Assembly (NCBI RefSeq): GCF_000346505.1
Contig: NZ_ANOH01000411.1
Span: 1 to 41,816 of the forward strand
Reading direction: 5' to 3'
Length of the DNA stretch: 41,816 nt
Source of the DNA: Aporhodopirellula sallentina SM41
GTDB taxonomy: Bacteria > Planctomycetota > Planctomycetia > Pirellulales > Pirellulaceae
In this document: positions 33,527 through 41,816 of the stretch, one piece after another
How the letters are laid out: every line of letters begins with the position of its first letter
Numbering within the stretch: position 1 is the first letter of the stretch
Notes under the pieces: generated by a model
The model's database searches: none
Told to the model about the DNA's origin: nothing
Seen by the model: the letters and a program-made list of their open reading frames with translations, nothing else
Program-made: the position numbers and the translations under genes

Positions 33527-36500
33527 TCAGTCCAAATAGAAGAATTCATTGGTCAGCATCAGGGCTTGGGCGAGTTGTTCCCATTCGTCCAGAGGTGGAA
33601 CCGGCGGGGGCGCAAAGTCATCCGACGCGTTCCATCGTTTGTCCGGATTGGGGCCGTCCACGCACCGAATCTCCGGAGCCCACAAGAACACATCGTTCGA
33701 GCCGTTTTTTCCGGGAGAGACGACGAAGTCAATCGTGGTGCCGATCGTGACTCGGACCCGATCGATGTTGGTATCGGACTCGCTGTTGTGAGCCGACCAG
33801 ATCGGCGGCGACGGAACCGTTTCGCAGCGAACGGTCGCGTAGACACCGTCGCCTTTTTCCCGTTCGTGACGGAGTTTGCCGGAGATACGGACGGCCCCAT
33901 TGAAAGGGGACACCCATCGCCGAACGACGGTGCGGTTTCGGTCGCGGGGAGTGTTCCCGCCGTGTGCGGTTAAGCGGACGTATCCGAGTTGGTCGTCAGG
34001 AAAGTCGTCGCCGAATTGGTATTGTTGTCCGGTCCAGTGGGTCAATGGTTCGAACGTCAACTCGTTGGAGGCGTCATTGCCGAGACCGTACTGCCAAACC
34101 GGCGTCGTGGTTTCGTTGGCTTGTCGGGCGACCGAAAGGAACGCGTTCAGTGTCGTGAACTCTTTGGGGGAAGCGTTTCGTCCGAGTACCCGCTCGAAAA
34201 GTTTGTTGATCGCCGTGTTCGGTTGGGATGTCGAGGCGTCGGTTGTTAACGCGGACGGTCGAACGAGGGCGGCGAGTTCCTTGGCACACTCGATCACGAA
34301 CGGGTGGTTCATCACAAAGAGCGACTGCTGCGGTACCGTCGTGACCGATCGCTGCGCCGTCGAGGTGGTCGGGGTGGCGAAATCGAACGCACGCAACATC
34401 GGATCGAGTTCGACACGGTCGACATAGGCGTAGACGGTTCGGCGTGTTGAATATGGCGTCTGGGATAGCTTGACGCTGCGACCTCCGATGCGGCGGTCGA
34501 GTTTGCCGCTGACCGCCAACATGGAATCCCGCATCGCTTCGAAGTCGATCCGTTTTCGGTTCTGATGGCTGAGGTAACGGTTTTCCGGATCGTGCTCACT
34601 TGCTCGGTCTGACGCGGCGCTGCTGCGTTGGTAGGCTGCCGACGAGAGAATTGTTTGGTGTAACCATTTCAGCGACCAACCGTGATCCATGAACTCCCAC
34701 GCCAACCAATCGAGTAGCTCGGGGTGTGATGGCGGTGACGACCGCAACCCGAAATCATCGGCCGCATCGACCAACCCGTGATCGAAGTATTTGCTCCAGA
34801 CACGGTTGACGAGCACCCGGGCGGTGAGTGGGTTGTCGGCCGAGGCAATCGCGGCGGCGAGTTCGGCGCGTCCGCTGCCTCGGGTAAACGGGTCGGCGTT
34901 TTGGCCGGCAACGATGGAAACGAATCGCCGTGGCACCCGATCACCGCGACGCGCGGGTTCCCCGCGGAGCATCACAAACGGATTGATCGGTTTCTCTTTG
35001 TCGCGGATCACCATCGCTTTGGGAGGTGCCCCGGGGTGAGTCGCGTAGACCTCGCCGATCGCTTTTTGAAGGTCACCGAGCTTGCGGCGACCGGTGCCGA
35101 GCAAACGCGATGCGGCAACGACGGCGTCTTCGTCGAGCATGAACAGCCCGTCGTTTCCCAACAACGCGCGCCGGATTTGTTCGTCAGCACCGTTGTGAAT
35201 TCGATCAGCGTCGGGACTTTGCTTGATCAATTGTTGCCATCGCTTCAGCACGCCGTGAAAAACCTTCGCGTACGTGTTCAAAACGTCTTGGCGGGTTTGG
35301 GGTTCGGTGTTCACAATCGCGGAACGCAGGTGAGGATTGATTTGCTCGCTTGATTTCCATTTCGCTAGCAGTGCTTCGCGTTGCGTTTGGAATTGTTCTT
35401 CCGAGATCGAAAGCGACTCGGCCCAGACGCCCCAAACGGGATGCTTCACACGGCCTTTTTGCTTCGTCAATTGGGAAAGGCTGTTCGCCAGTGGCGTCAT
35501 CGCGGTGTGTTCGACTTTATGTTTGCTGACGATGGCGCGAATTTGTTTCTTGCTGCCCACGTGCATGTCGTAGTAGCCCGCGAAGTATGGCCTGCAGTCT
35601 TTGGTGAGGGCGGCGATCGCTTCCCGGCGGAGTTTTTTGCCGTAGGCCGTCATCGCGGTTTGAGCTTGCTCGAGTTGCTTTCGAAAATCTCGCTCCAGTT
35701 GTTTGTCGGTTGGCTCATTTGCGATATCAGGAAACTCGGCAGGGATCTCGCAGCTCGCAAAGACGCCGTAGAGCGAGTAGTAATCTTCGATCGGAATGGG
35801 ATCGTATTTGTGGTCGTGACAACGGGCACACGCGACCGTCAATCCCATCAGCCCACGGGTGAGCACGTCGATTTGATCGGCGGCACGTTCGAGACGGTTG
35901 TTGCGAAACCGCGGGCCGACGGTGATCAAACCCAATGCGGCTAACTCCGGTGCATCGGAAGGTAACCCGAGCTGGTCAGCGGCGATTTGTTCGGTGAGAA
36001 AGCGGTCGTAGGGTTTGTCGTCGTTCAGGGAATCGATCACGTAGTCTCGAAACGTGTAGGCGAACGGGTATCGAACGTCCGCCTGCGCCCGCCAATCTTG
36101 CGTGTCCGCGTAACGTGCCAGGTCCAGCCAGTAGCGTCCCCATCGTTCGCCGTAGTGCGGCGAGGCGAGCAGGCGATCGACCACTTTTTCGAACGCGTCC
36201 ATCAGCGGCGCGGGATCATTCACAAAGGCATCGATCTCGTCCGGTGTCGGCGGCAATCCCGTCACGTCCATCGTTGCGCGGCGGATCAGTGTCCGGCGAT
36301 CGGCAGGAGCGGCAGCGGGAAGTTCGAGGTCGATCAATCGGGCATTGATGAACGCATCGATCGGGCTGGTGATCGGATACGCCGTGTTCGACGATGCGGT
36401 GGCGGCGGTACGGATGTCGTCGACGCCTTCGGGTAATTGCGGCAGACGGATCGGTTGGAATGCCCAGTGGTTTTTTGCGAGTTTGCCGATGGCTTCTTGG

Positions 36501-36898
36501 TCGCCCAAGTTCGCTGCTGCCGGTGCGGACTCTTGCGGCCAATGCATTCCCATCCGCACCCACTTTTGAAACACCTCGATCTCCTCTTCTTCGAGTGGAG
36601 CGTCCGGCGGCATTTCCAGACCTTCGTACCGCATCGCCTGCATTAGAAGGCTCTCGGCAGGATCGCTGACGACGGCGGCGGGGCCACTGTCGCCGCCACG
36701 AAGGATCCCTTCGCGGGAGTCGAGTCGCAGTCCTGATTCTTGTTTGACGTCGCTGTGGCACTCGTAGCACTTCGCGATCAGCAACGGGCGAACGCGGTTT
36801 TCGAAGTACCGTTCACGACGTTGTTTGCGATCATCGGTTTGAGCAATCGCGGGTGAAGTCAGGACGATGCACGCAAAGACCAGCAACCATTGTCGCAT
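33527..36898 (-). CDS. PSCyt1/DUF1549/DUF1553 (PSD1) cytochrome-like protein (pair 2)
   Basis: 1123 residues from the ATG at 36898, which places a clean signal peptide first (MRQWLLVFACIVLTSPAIAQ); the frame opens 13 codons earlier. PSCyt1 haem motif CYECH (44-48) with Met in GLEMPPDAP; DUF1549 ([73 protein letters not shown], second CxxCH); a long helical middle (about 375-610); DUF1553 (NPLTARVLVNRVWSKYFDHGLV, RRTVYAYVDRVELDPMLRAFD). Odd: between the DUF1553 core and its normal end (LAQALMLTNEFFYLD) about 140 residues of beta-rich sequence are inserted (RVRVTIGTTIDFVVSPGKNG), perhaps a ligand-binding sandwich. Partner of the DUF1501 protein 6 bp downstream. Confidence 0.92.
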   Translation of the reverse strand: MRQWLLVFACIVLTSPAIAQTDDRKQRRERYFENRVRPLLIAKCYECHSDVKQESGLRLDSREGILRGGDSGPAAVVSDPAESLLMQAMRYEGLEMPPDAPLEEEEIEVFQKWVRMGMHWPQESAPAAANLGDQEAIGKLAKNHWAFQPIRLPQLPEGVDDIRTAATASSNTAYPITSPIDAFINARLIDLELPAAAPADRRTLIRRATMDVTGLPPTPDEIDAFVNDPAPLMDAFEKVVDRLLASPHYGERWGRYWLDLARYADTQDWRAQADVRYPFAYTFRDYVIDSLNDDKPYDRFLTEQIAADQLGLPSDAPELAALGLITVGPRFRNNRLERAADQIDVLTRGLMGLTVACARCHDHKYDPIPIEDYYSLYGVFASCEIPAEFPDIANEPTDKQLERDFRKQLEQAQTAMTAYGKKLRREAIAALTKDCRPYFAGYYDMHVGSKKQIRAIVSKHKVEHTAMTPLANSLSQLTKQKGRVKHPVWGVWAESLSISEEQFQTQREALLAKWKSSEQINPHLRSAIVNTEPQTRQDVLNTYAKVFHGVLKRWQQLIKQSPDADRIHNGADEQIRRALLGNDGLFMLDEDAVVAASRLLGTGRRKLGDLQKAIGEVYATHPGAPPKAMVIRDKEKPINPFVMLRGEPARRGDRVPRRFVSIVAGQNADPFTRGSGRAELAAAIASADNPLTARVLVNRVWSKYFDHGLVDAADDFGLRSSPPSHPELLDWLAWEFMDHGWSLKWLHQTILSSAAYQRSSAASDRASEHDPENRYLSHQNRKRIDFEAMRDSMLAVSGKLDRRIGGRSVKLSQTPYSTRRTVYAYVDRVELDPMLRAFDFATPTTSTAQRSVTTVPQQSLFVMNHPFVIECAKELAALVRPSALTTDASTSQPNTAINKLFERVLGRNASPKEFTTLNAFLSVARQANETTTPVWQYGLGNDASNELTFEPLTHWTGQQYQFGDDFPDDQLGYVRLTAHGGNTPRDRNRTVVRRWVSPFNGAVRISGKLRHEREKGDGVYATVRCETVPSPPIWSAHNSESDTNIDRVRVTIGTTIDFVVSPGKNGSNDVFLWAPEIRCVDGPNPDKRWNASDDFAPPPVPPLDEWEQLAQALMLTNEFFYLD

Positions 36899-37265
36899 GA
36901 GATCGCACCGGTAGGTGAGGCAGGAAGGGGGCGTCAACGAAGACGCGGCGGGGGATCATCCTATCATCGTACCAGAACGAAATTGCCAAGTGTATTGATT
37001 TCTGGTTGGCTGGATTTCCAAACTGGGGGCGTTTCAAACAGTGCTTGCCGGGGGCGTGCATCGCTCGCTTTCGCGGTCACGTTGTTGGGGCTTTGCAAGA
37101 ACAGGGGGCAAACTGCTCACCCCGGGATTGAGTTGGGCCGATGGCAGCGCACGCGGACGCATCGGTGCGTGGGGCGTGCCAGCGTTTTGATCGCGTGTTT
37201 GGTTCGCTTGTTGAGGGTGTCCGTCTTGGAGAGATGGACCGACGTGGGGACGCGATAGCCGGGGG
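36899..37265. other. Intergenic region upstream of PSD1 pair 2
   Basis: 367 bp between two minus-strand genes. I see no gene, repeat of the families described here, or clear promoter. Confidence 0.5.
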
Positions 37266-37850
37266 TTATCGGGCTGCTTGGATGGCGTCGTCGAAATTCA
37301 GTTGCAGTTCGAGCTGGGTGTCGCGGTCGTCGAAGCCGAGTTCGCGATGCATCAGGCTGGGCTGAATGTCGGTGCTATTTTGATACTTGTCGGACTCGCA
37401 GGGTTGGCAGGTGCCGAGCAGTTGGTGATACGAGATTTGACAGACCTGCATGCCCGGATAAATCCGCACCGGTTGGATGCAGTGCATCTCGAGAGTCCAC
37501 GTGCCGCAGTAACCGCACTGCCCAAGACTGCCGCCGGGGTTGAGAAACAAACCGAGACGGCCGAGCGACGAGCGTGCATGGAGGACGGGAACGAGGTTCC
37601 GCGTTTCGGTGTGTTCAACCGTTCGGCCGAGATACAACACACCGGGCTGCAGCGTCAGCCCCTCGGCGGGAATTTCGATACGGCGATACCGGTTGGGGCT
37701 GGCCGCGTCGAGGACGACTTCTTCGTAAACGAGCAGCTCGTCATGCAGCGCGAGGTTGTAACTGTTTGCGTTCAGGCGTGTCGGATCGAACGGGTCGATC
37801 GCGATATCGTCGCCCATCCGTGAAAGCAGTTCCTGGCTGGATAAAATCAT
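37266..37850 (-). CDS. dcd: dCTP deaminase-like protein
   Basis: 194 residues, the usual length. Makes dUTP (and ammonia) from dCTP for thymidylate synthesis. Motifs of the trimeric dUTPase/dCTP deaminase fold: N-terminal ILSSQELL and NANSYNLALHDELLVY (SYDLRLG-like strand), LQPGVLYLGRTVEHTET, VLHARSSLGRLGLFLNPGG (Ser and Arg of the active site) and WTLEMHCIQPVRIYPGMQVCQI, where the Glu of TLE is the expected catalytic base. The GSLGQCGYCGTWTLE segment deviates from the usual GFIDPGYEGH-type wording and carries an extra CGYC pair, so a relative with altered regulation or a dUTPase-like member remains possible. No nucleotide-metabolism neighbour. Confidence 0.85.
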   Translation of the reverse strand: MILSSQELLSRMGDDIAIDPFDPTRLNANSYNLALHDELLVYEEVVLDAASPNRYRRIEIPAEGLTLQPGVLYLGRTVEHTETRNLVPVLHARSSLGRLGLFLNPGGSLGQCGYCGTWTLEMHCIQPVRIYPGMQVCQISYHQLLGTCQPCESDKYQNSTDIQPSLMHRELGFDDRDTQLELQLNFDDAIQAAR

Positions 37851-38043
37851 GCGATGACGCTCGTCAATGCGGATGGTCCGACGGTGGGTGTGAATCCGTA
37901 ATTTAGCGAGTTTCAGCGTCGTGTGACCGGTGTGGCGTCCTAGAATTCGCTATATTTCAAGCACGCTGTACGTTTTGTAACGTTTCACCCGGCAGTTTTC
38001 GAAGGTGCCCCCTGCCGATGGGGCACTCCGCAAGGCGTTCGAC

Positions 38044-38793
38044 ATGGATCCATTTTCTGACGTCACTCAACTACCTGACGATTTCGACGGGCAGGTGCGT
38101 CTGTTCCCGCTGCCGGGGTTGGTGATGTTTCCTCATGCGATGCAGCCGTTGCACATCTTTGAACCGCGGTATGTCGAAATGCTGCGAGAATCGCTCGCGA
38201 CGGATCAACTGCTCACGATGGCGACGCTGCTCGATTCCGCATCGGTGGCCGATCCTGCTTCGCCACCGATCGCGCGGACCGTTTGTATCGGAAAGATTGT
38301 CTCGCACGCCGAACTCGCCGGTGACCGGCATAATATTTTGCTCGTTGGCGTTCGCCGAGCGAAGATCCGGCGGGAACTCGAGACGACTCGTCCGTTTCGA
38401 TCCGCCCAAGTCGACTTGATCGACGATTTTTATCTGCCCGCGGCGACGGACCAACGCAACAAACTGAAACGAAGGTTGCTGACTTCGTTCGGGAAAATCA
38501 TTCCTCCCAAGGCAGGGTCGCAGCAGAGTCTGCACGATCTGATGGCGGGCCAAATGGGGGTTGGCCCGATCACCGACATCATCGCCTACACGCTGCCGTT
38601 CGAACCGGAAGACAAATTGAAGTTGCTCGAAATGAGCGACGTTGATGCCCGAGCGGAGCATTTGATCAAGCTGATCGATCGTGGCGAGATCGAGCTGCAA
38701 TCGGTCAGCCCGAGCGAAAAGGATGTGGATCTGCAGGAGCACGCCCAACCGCCGGAGAGAAACCAGTTCCCGCCACCGTTCAGTGTTAACTAG
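38044..38793 (+). CDS. Lon N-terminal (substrate-binding) domain protein
   Basis: 249 residues from the ATG at 38044, with AAGG about 9 nt upstream; a GTG at 38005 is also in frame. The N-terminal about 200 residues match the LON substrate-binding domain: VRLFPLPGLVMFPHAMQPLH, IFEPRYVEMLRESLA, VCIGKIVSHAELAGDRHNIL, LVGVRRAKI. The rest is helical (KLKRRLLTSFGKIIPP, ITDIIAYTLPFEPEDKLKLL) as in the Lon N-domain, followed by a short disordered tail. There is no AAA+ or protease domain, so it is a stand-alone LonN protein (YcfA/PUA-like class), role unknown, perhaps an adaptor or RNA/protein binder. A REP hairpin begins 17 bp behind its stop. Confidence 0.9.
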   Translation: MDPFSDVTQLPDDFDGQVRLFPLPGLVMFPHAMQPLHIFEPRYVEMLRESLATDQLLTMATLLDSASVADPASPPIARTVCIGKIVSHAELAGDRHNILLVGVRRAKIRRELETTRPFRSAQVDLIDDFYLPAATDQRNKLKRRLLTSFGKIIPPKAGSQQSLHDLMAGQMGVGPITDIIAYTLPFEPEDKLKLLEMSDVDARAEHLIKLIDRGEIELQSVSPSEKDVDLQEHAQPPERNQFPPPFSVN

Positions 38794-38810
38794 GTGAAGG
38801 TTGGGTTGGC

Positions 38811-38835
38811 CTCGGTCTTGGAAAGACCGAACTAC
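38811..38835 (-). repeat. REP hairpin, family 2 (GTAG head, TCC loop)
   Basis: On the minus strand GTAG, TT, then stem CGGTCTT / AAGACCG around TCC. 17 bp behind the stop codon of the LonN gene and 4 bp before a family 3 element. Confidence 0.7.
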
Positions 38836-38839
38836 GTGA

Positions 38840-38951
38840 GTGAGCGGAACAGCCGTAAGGCCTCGGGTGGAGACGTTGATCGATCGTCCAGACCAACCCG
38901 CGTCCTTGCTCAACCGGCCCAAAACCCGAGTGCTTACGCACTTCGGCTCAC
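38840..38951 (+). repeat. GTGAGC-type long repeat, family 3, copy 3 (diverged)
   Basis: 112 bp. Left end GTGAGCGGAACAGCCGTAAG, right end AGTGCTTACGCACT followed by TTCGGCTCAC. Ends match the copies at 8489-8626 and 10024-10162; the middle is unrelated. Confidence 0.72.
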
Positions 38952-39154
38952 CCCTTCGCCGGGCTACCGCGAGTAGGTCATGCCCTGCATGACGGTAGGT
39001 TGCCCCCCGGGTCGCCCAAAGGCTTTACTCCAACGGTTGGTCACGGTCTGGGCGAGACTGTCGCGGGCAGGCGAGGTGGAAAGATCCGTGATTGCCAATG
39101 AACCCAATCGCCGAGTACAGTGTCCGCTCAACGGCCACGAGCCGATTCTCACAC

Positions 39155-40452
<1,298 letters not shown>

Positions 40453-40782
40453 TGCTTACCTCAGCAAATCACCTCAAAGAAAACCAACGGCAGGGAGTAG
40501 GTGAACACTCCTTTTCGGTAGCTAACCTAGCCGCTGATTGAAACAGTACCGACCACCAACGACCGGTCAAACAAAATCTGTTTCAGTTTCGTCCTCGACA
40601 CCCTCAGGAGGCATCAGGAATCATCTGCAACCACCGAGTGCACCTAAACTAACGCTGCCCCCAACCCTCCCCACCAATCACCCGCCAGCAGGCGAGCGTG
40701 AATCGGGTGCATTTCACACGAACGACTCGGCAGAGCCTGCTAAGCACCCCAAAACGGCACCCAGGAGCCTGCTAAGCAACTC
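40453..40782. other. Island intergenic region upstream of the integrase
   Basis: 330 bp without a supported gene; should contain the integrase promoter. Notable is a set of 11-bp repeats with exact 32-bp period whose first two members lie here (see 40736-40810). No excisionase-like frame is visible. Confidence 0.5.
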
Positions 40783-40810
40783 TTATTTGGGTTTGCGAAC
40801 CTGCTTAGCA
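40736..40810 (+). repeat. Three CCTGCTAAGCA repeats at exact 32-bp period
   Basis: CCTGCTAAGCA at 40736-40746 and 40768-40778, CCTGCTTAGCA at 40800-40810. The first two share GAG before them. Each contains the near-palindrome GCTAAGC. The third lies in the last codons of the zinc-ribbon gene (minus strand). 32 bp is three helical turns, so bound proteins would line up on one face. Confidence 0.75.
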
Positions 40811-41049
40811 ACTTTGGACGACGGCCCTAAATCACATGGTCGATTCATTGGTGATCCACAACGCGGGCACCGATGCCGGAACGCATTCAATAACTCGGAT
40901 CGTCGAACCTTGGTTTCCTCGTCGCATGATTCATTGGAACAAACAAGGCGGACCTTTCGTGGTATACCTCTTTTTCGTGCTCGTTTTAGTTCCTTCTCGC
41001 TGGGGCGTCCTTGCGCCGCAACGGCGTCTCGGTTGGCTGAACTTGGCAT
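40783..41049 (-). CDS. Small zinc-ribbon protein of the island
   Basis: 88 residues. A basic N-terminal part (SEKELKRARKRGIPRKVRL) precedes a single zinc-ribbon: CSNESC (C-x4-C) and, 21 residues later, CPRCG (C-x2-C), then a basic tail. Zinc-ribbons of this kind bind nucleic acid or protein; I do not recognise the family. It starts 49 bp behind the stop of the winged-helix-like gene on the same strand, so cotranscription is likely. The long frame on the other strand (40538-41593) is its shadow. Confidence 0.65.
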   Translation of the reverse strand: MPSSANRDAVAAQGRPSEKELKRARKRGIPRKVRLVCSNESCDEETKVRRSELLNAFRHRCPRCGSPMNRPCDLGPSSKVAKQVRKPK

Positions 41050-41098
41050 TGAATTCCTCGTTGACGGGGAAGGGGTATTGATGGGGCTTGGAAGGGGC

Positions 41099-41815
41099 TT
41101 AGGGATGCAGTCTCAAACTGCCATCTGGTTCGATGAGCAATCGGTAGGTTGTTGCCTTGCCACCGGGTTTGGCGTCACCGCGTTTGACAACCTCAATGAT
41201 TCCCTTCCGCTCGAATGCACGAAGGTTGCGATACGGTGTTGTGTGATCGGGGCACCCAATTATCTTTTGGACCGTTCTGGGGCTCAGGTGGAACGATTTC
41301 CCTTGGGAGGCGACGTCGCACGCAATGACTACCCTGGCCACCTCGCGACCGATGGGGCGAAGGTTCAAGCAATCTGCCCAGGATGGCACGTCTATGCTCT
41401 CGAGAATCGATTGCACAACCATGAGAAAACCATCGCCTCGCAACTCATCAAGCATCTGATCAAACTCCAACCAACTGACTTCTTCGTCTGTGCCGCAGTG
41501 TTGCGAGTTTGCACGCCACCAAGACCGGAAGATCCGATCCCTGAGCTCTCCTTCGGGGCGTTCTTCGCATTGACGAATGATCGACATGCATAAAGCCTTT
41601 AATGCGTTTCGTCGCTGGCCTCTGCCATTGATGCGATGGCATTCGATCAATCGTTGAAAGTCGATGGCCAGCTTTTGATGCACCGCCGCGCCCCCTCCTT
41701 GAGTATCCTGGGTTTCCTGAGTGTCCTTGGTATCCTGAGTCTCCTGGGTATCCTGTGTTGCATTTGGGAGAGGGATAGAACCTGGCGGAACCAAACCAGA
41801 ATTAACAAGGCACAC
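41099..41815 (-). CDS. Island protein with QDT/QET repeats and winged-helix-like C-terminus (5' end not certain)
   Basis: 238 residues to the window edge; the first codon there is GTG, and the frame may continue outside. Residues about 20-39 are a tripeptide array (QDT, QET, QDT, KDT, QET, QDT) encoded by three 18-bp DNA repeats at 41701-41754, followed by GGGAAVHQ as a flexible linker. Two helical parts follow (about 45-150, RNALKALCMSIIRQ; FDQMLDELRGDGFLM). The C-terminal about 75 residues read like a winged helix (HLSPRTVQKIIG, YRNLRAFERKGIIEVVKRGD, YRLLIEPDGSL). Such proteins often accompany primases on integrated elements, so a replication or control role is possible but not shown. Confidence 0.65.
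   Translation of the reverse strand: MCLVNSGLVPPGSIPLPNATQDTQETQDTKDTQETQDTQGGGAAVHQKLAIDFQRLIECHRINGRGQRRNALKALCMSIIRQCEERPEGELRDRIFRSWWRANSQHCGTDEEVSWLEFDQMLDELRGDGFLMVVQSILESIDVPSWADCLNLRPIGREVARVVIACDVASQGKSFHLSPRTVQKIIGCPDHTTPYRNLRAFERKGIIEVVKRGDAKPGGKATTYRLLIEPDGSLRLHP
41701..41754 (-). repeat. Three 18-bp coding repeats
   Basis: Units 41701-41718, 41719-41736 and 41737-41754, each of two 9-bp halves with CCT every nine bases on the plus strand. The unit length is a multiple of three, so changes in copy number keep the frame. Confidence 0.75.
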
Positions 41816-41816
41816 A

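Larger units (their letters stand above)
38794..39154. other. Intergenic region with two repeats, before the tRNA
   Basis: Contains the family 2 REP at 38811-38835 and the family 3 element at 38840-38951. The remaining about 200 bp up to the tRNA show no gene; the tRNA promoter is not obvious. Confidence 0.55.

Noticed and set aside
38071-38922. 283-codon open frame opposite the LonN gene
   Set aside because: Antisense shadow; the plus-strand frame carries the clear LON-domain motifs.
40736-40810. Mini-CRISPR reading of the 32-bp-period repeats
   Set aside because: Repeats are only 11 bp and the third lies in a coding region; the spacing suits phased protein sites better.
40538-41593. 351-codon open frame on the plus strand in the island
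   Set aside because: It runs antisense over the zinc-ribbon and QDT-repeat genes. Its translation has no domain, low-complexity Pro/Ser stretches and irregular composition, while both minus-strand frames show recognisable motifs.

Overview
The window looks like chromosomal DNA of a planctomycete close to Rhodopirellula (order Pirellulales). The evidence is the gene content: two cassettes pairing a DUF1501 protein with a PSCyt1/DUF1549/DUF1553 (PSD1) protein, an N-terminal LEARQML motif on a large secreted CotH/lamin-tail protein, secreted carbohydrate-active proteins, and a high density of short interspersed palindromic repeats. No ribosomal RNA, CRISPR array, IS transposase or RAYT gene is present.

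Layout. 1-2.9 kb: a CotH/LTD/PKD surface protein, interrupted at its 3' end. 3.5-7.1 kb: a secreted parallel beta-helix protein and a secreted SGNH hydrolase. 7.3-8.4 kb: an Rrf2 regulator overlapping a SAM methyltransferase. 8.8-9.9 kb: a solitary HsdR-N-type nuclease between two direct copies of a ~138-bp repeat. 10.2-12.7 kb: MiaA and a GNAT acetyltransferase. 13.2-17.9 kb: a HEAT-like protein and a small membrane protein (4-nt overlap), divergent from a GH10 xylanase-like protein whose acid/base Glu is replaced by His. 18.2-20.7 kb: UDP-glucose dehydrogenase and a MerR regulator with a textbook 19-bp-spacer promoter. 20.9-25.8 kb: first DUF1501/PSD1 pair. 26.2-28.7 kb: phosphoglycerate kinase and a secreted hypothetical protein. 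29.4-31.7 kb: a Cys-rich MerR/cobalamin-binding-like regulator divergent from a sigma-70 family factor. 32.1-36.9 kb: second DUF1501/PSD1 pair. 37.3-38.8 kb: dCTP deaminase-like protein and a Lon-N domain protein. 39.2 kb to the right end: tRNA-Arg(TCT) with a tyrosine integrase whose 3' end runs antisense into the tRNA, beginning an integrated island with a zinc-ribbon protein and a winged-helix-like protein.

The most interesting unit is 29.3-31.7 kb. A CarH/LitR-like regulator keeps the Trp and Glu of the cobalamin photoreceptor fold but lacks both ligand histidines and carries 15 cysteines. It faces a sigma factor across 309 bp holding repeated TGAACGTTTT boxes, including a perfect 15-bp inverted repeat at the predicted start of the sigma-factor transcript. 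This resembles a LitR-sigma type regulatory switch, but with a changed sensor. Its signal and regulon cannot be read from the window.

The second theme is repeats. At least four families are present: (1) REPIN-like GTAGCGAA elements; (2) single REP hairpins with a GTAG head and TCC loop, several directly behind stop codons; (3) long GTGAGCCGAA...TTCGGCTCAC elements; (4) CGTTTAACC elements. Stem arms of families 1 and 2 differ between copies but stay complementary. All functional statements rest on motif recognition by eye; no database search or alignment was run.
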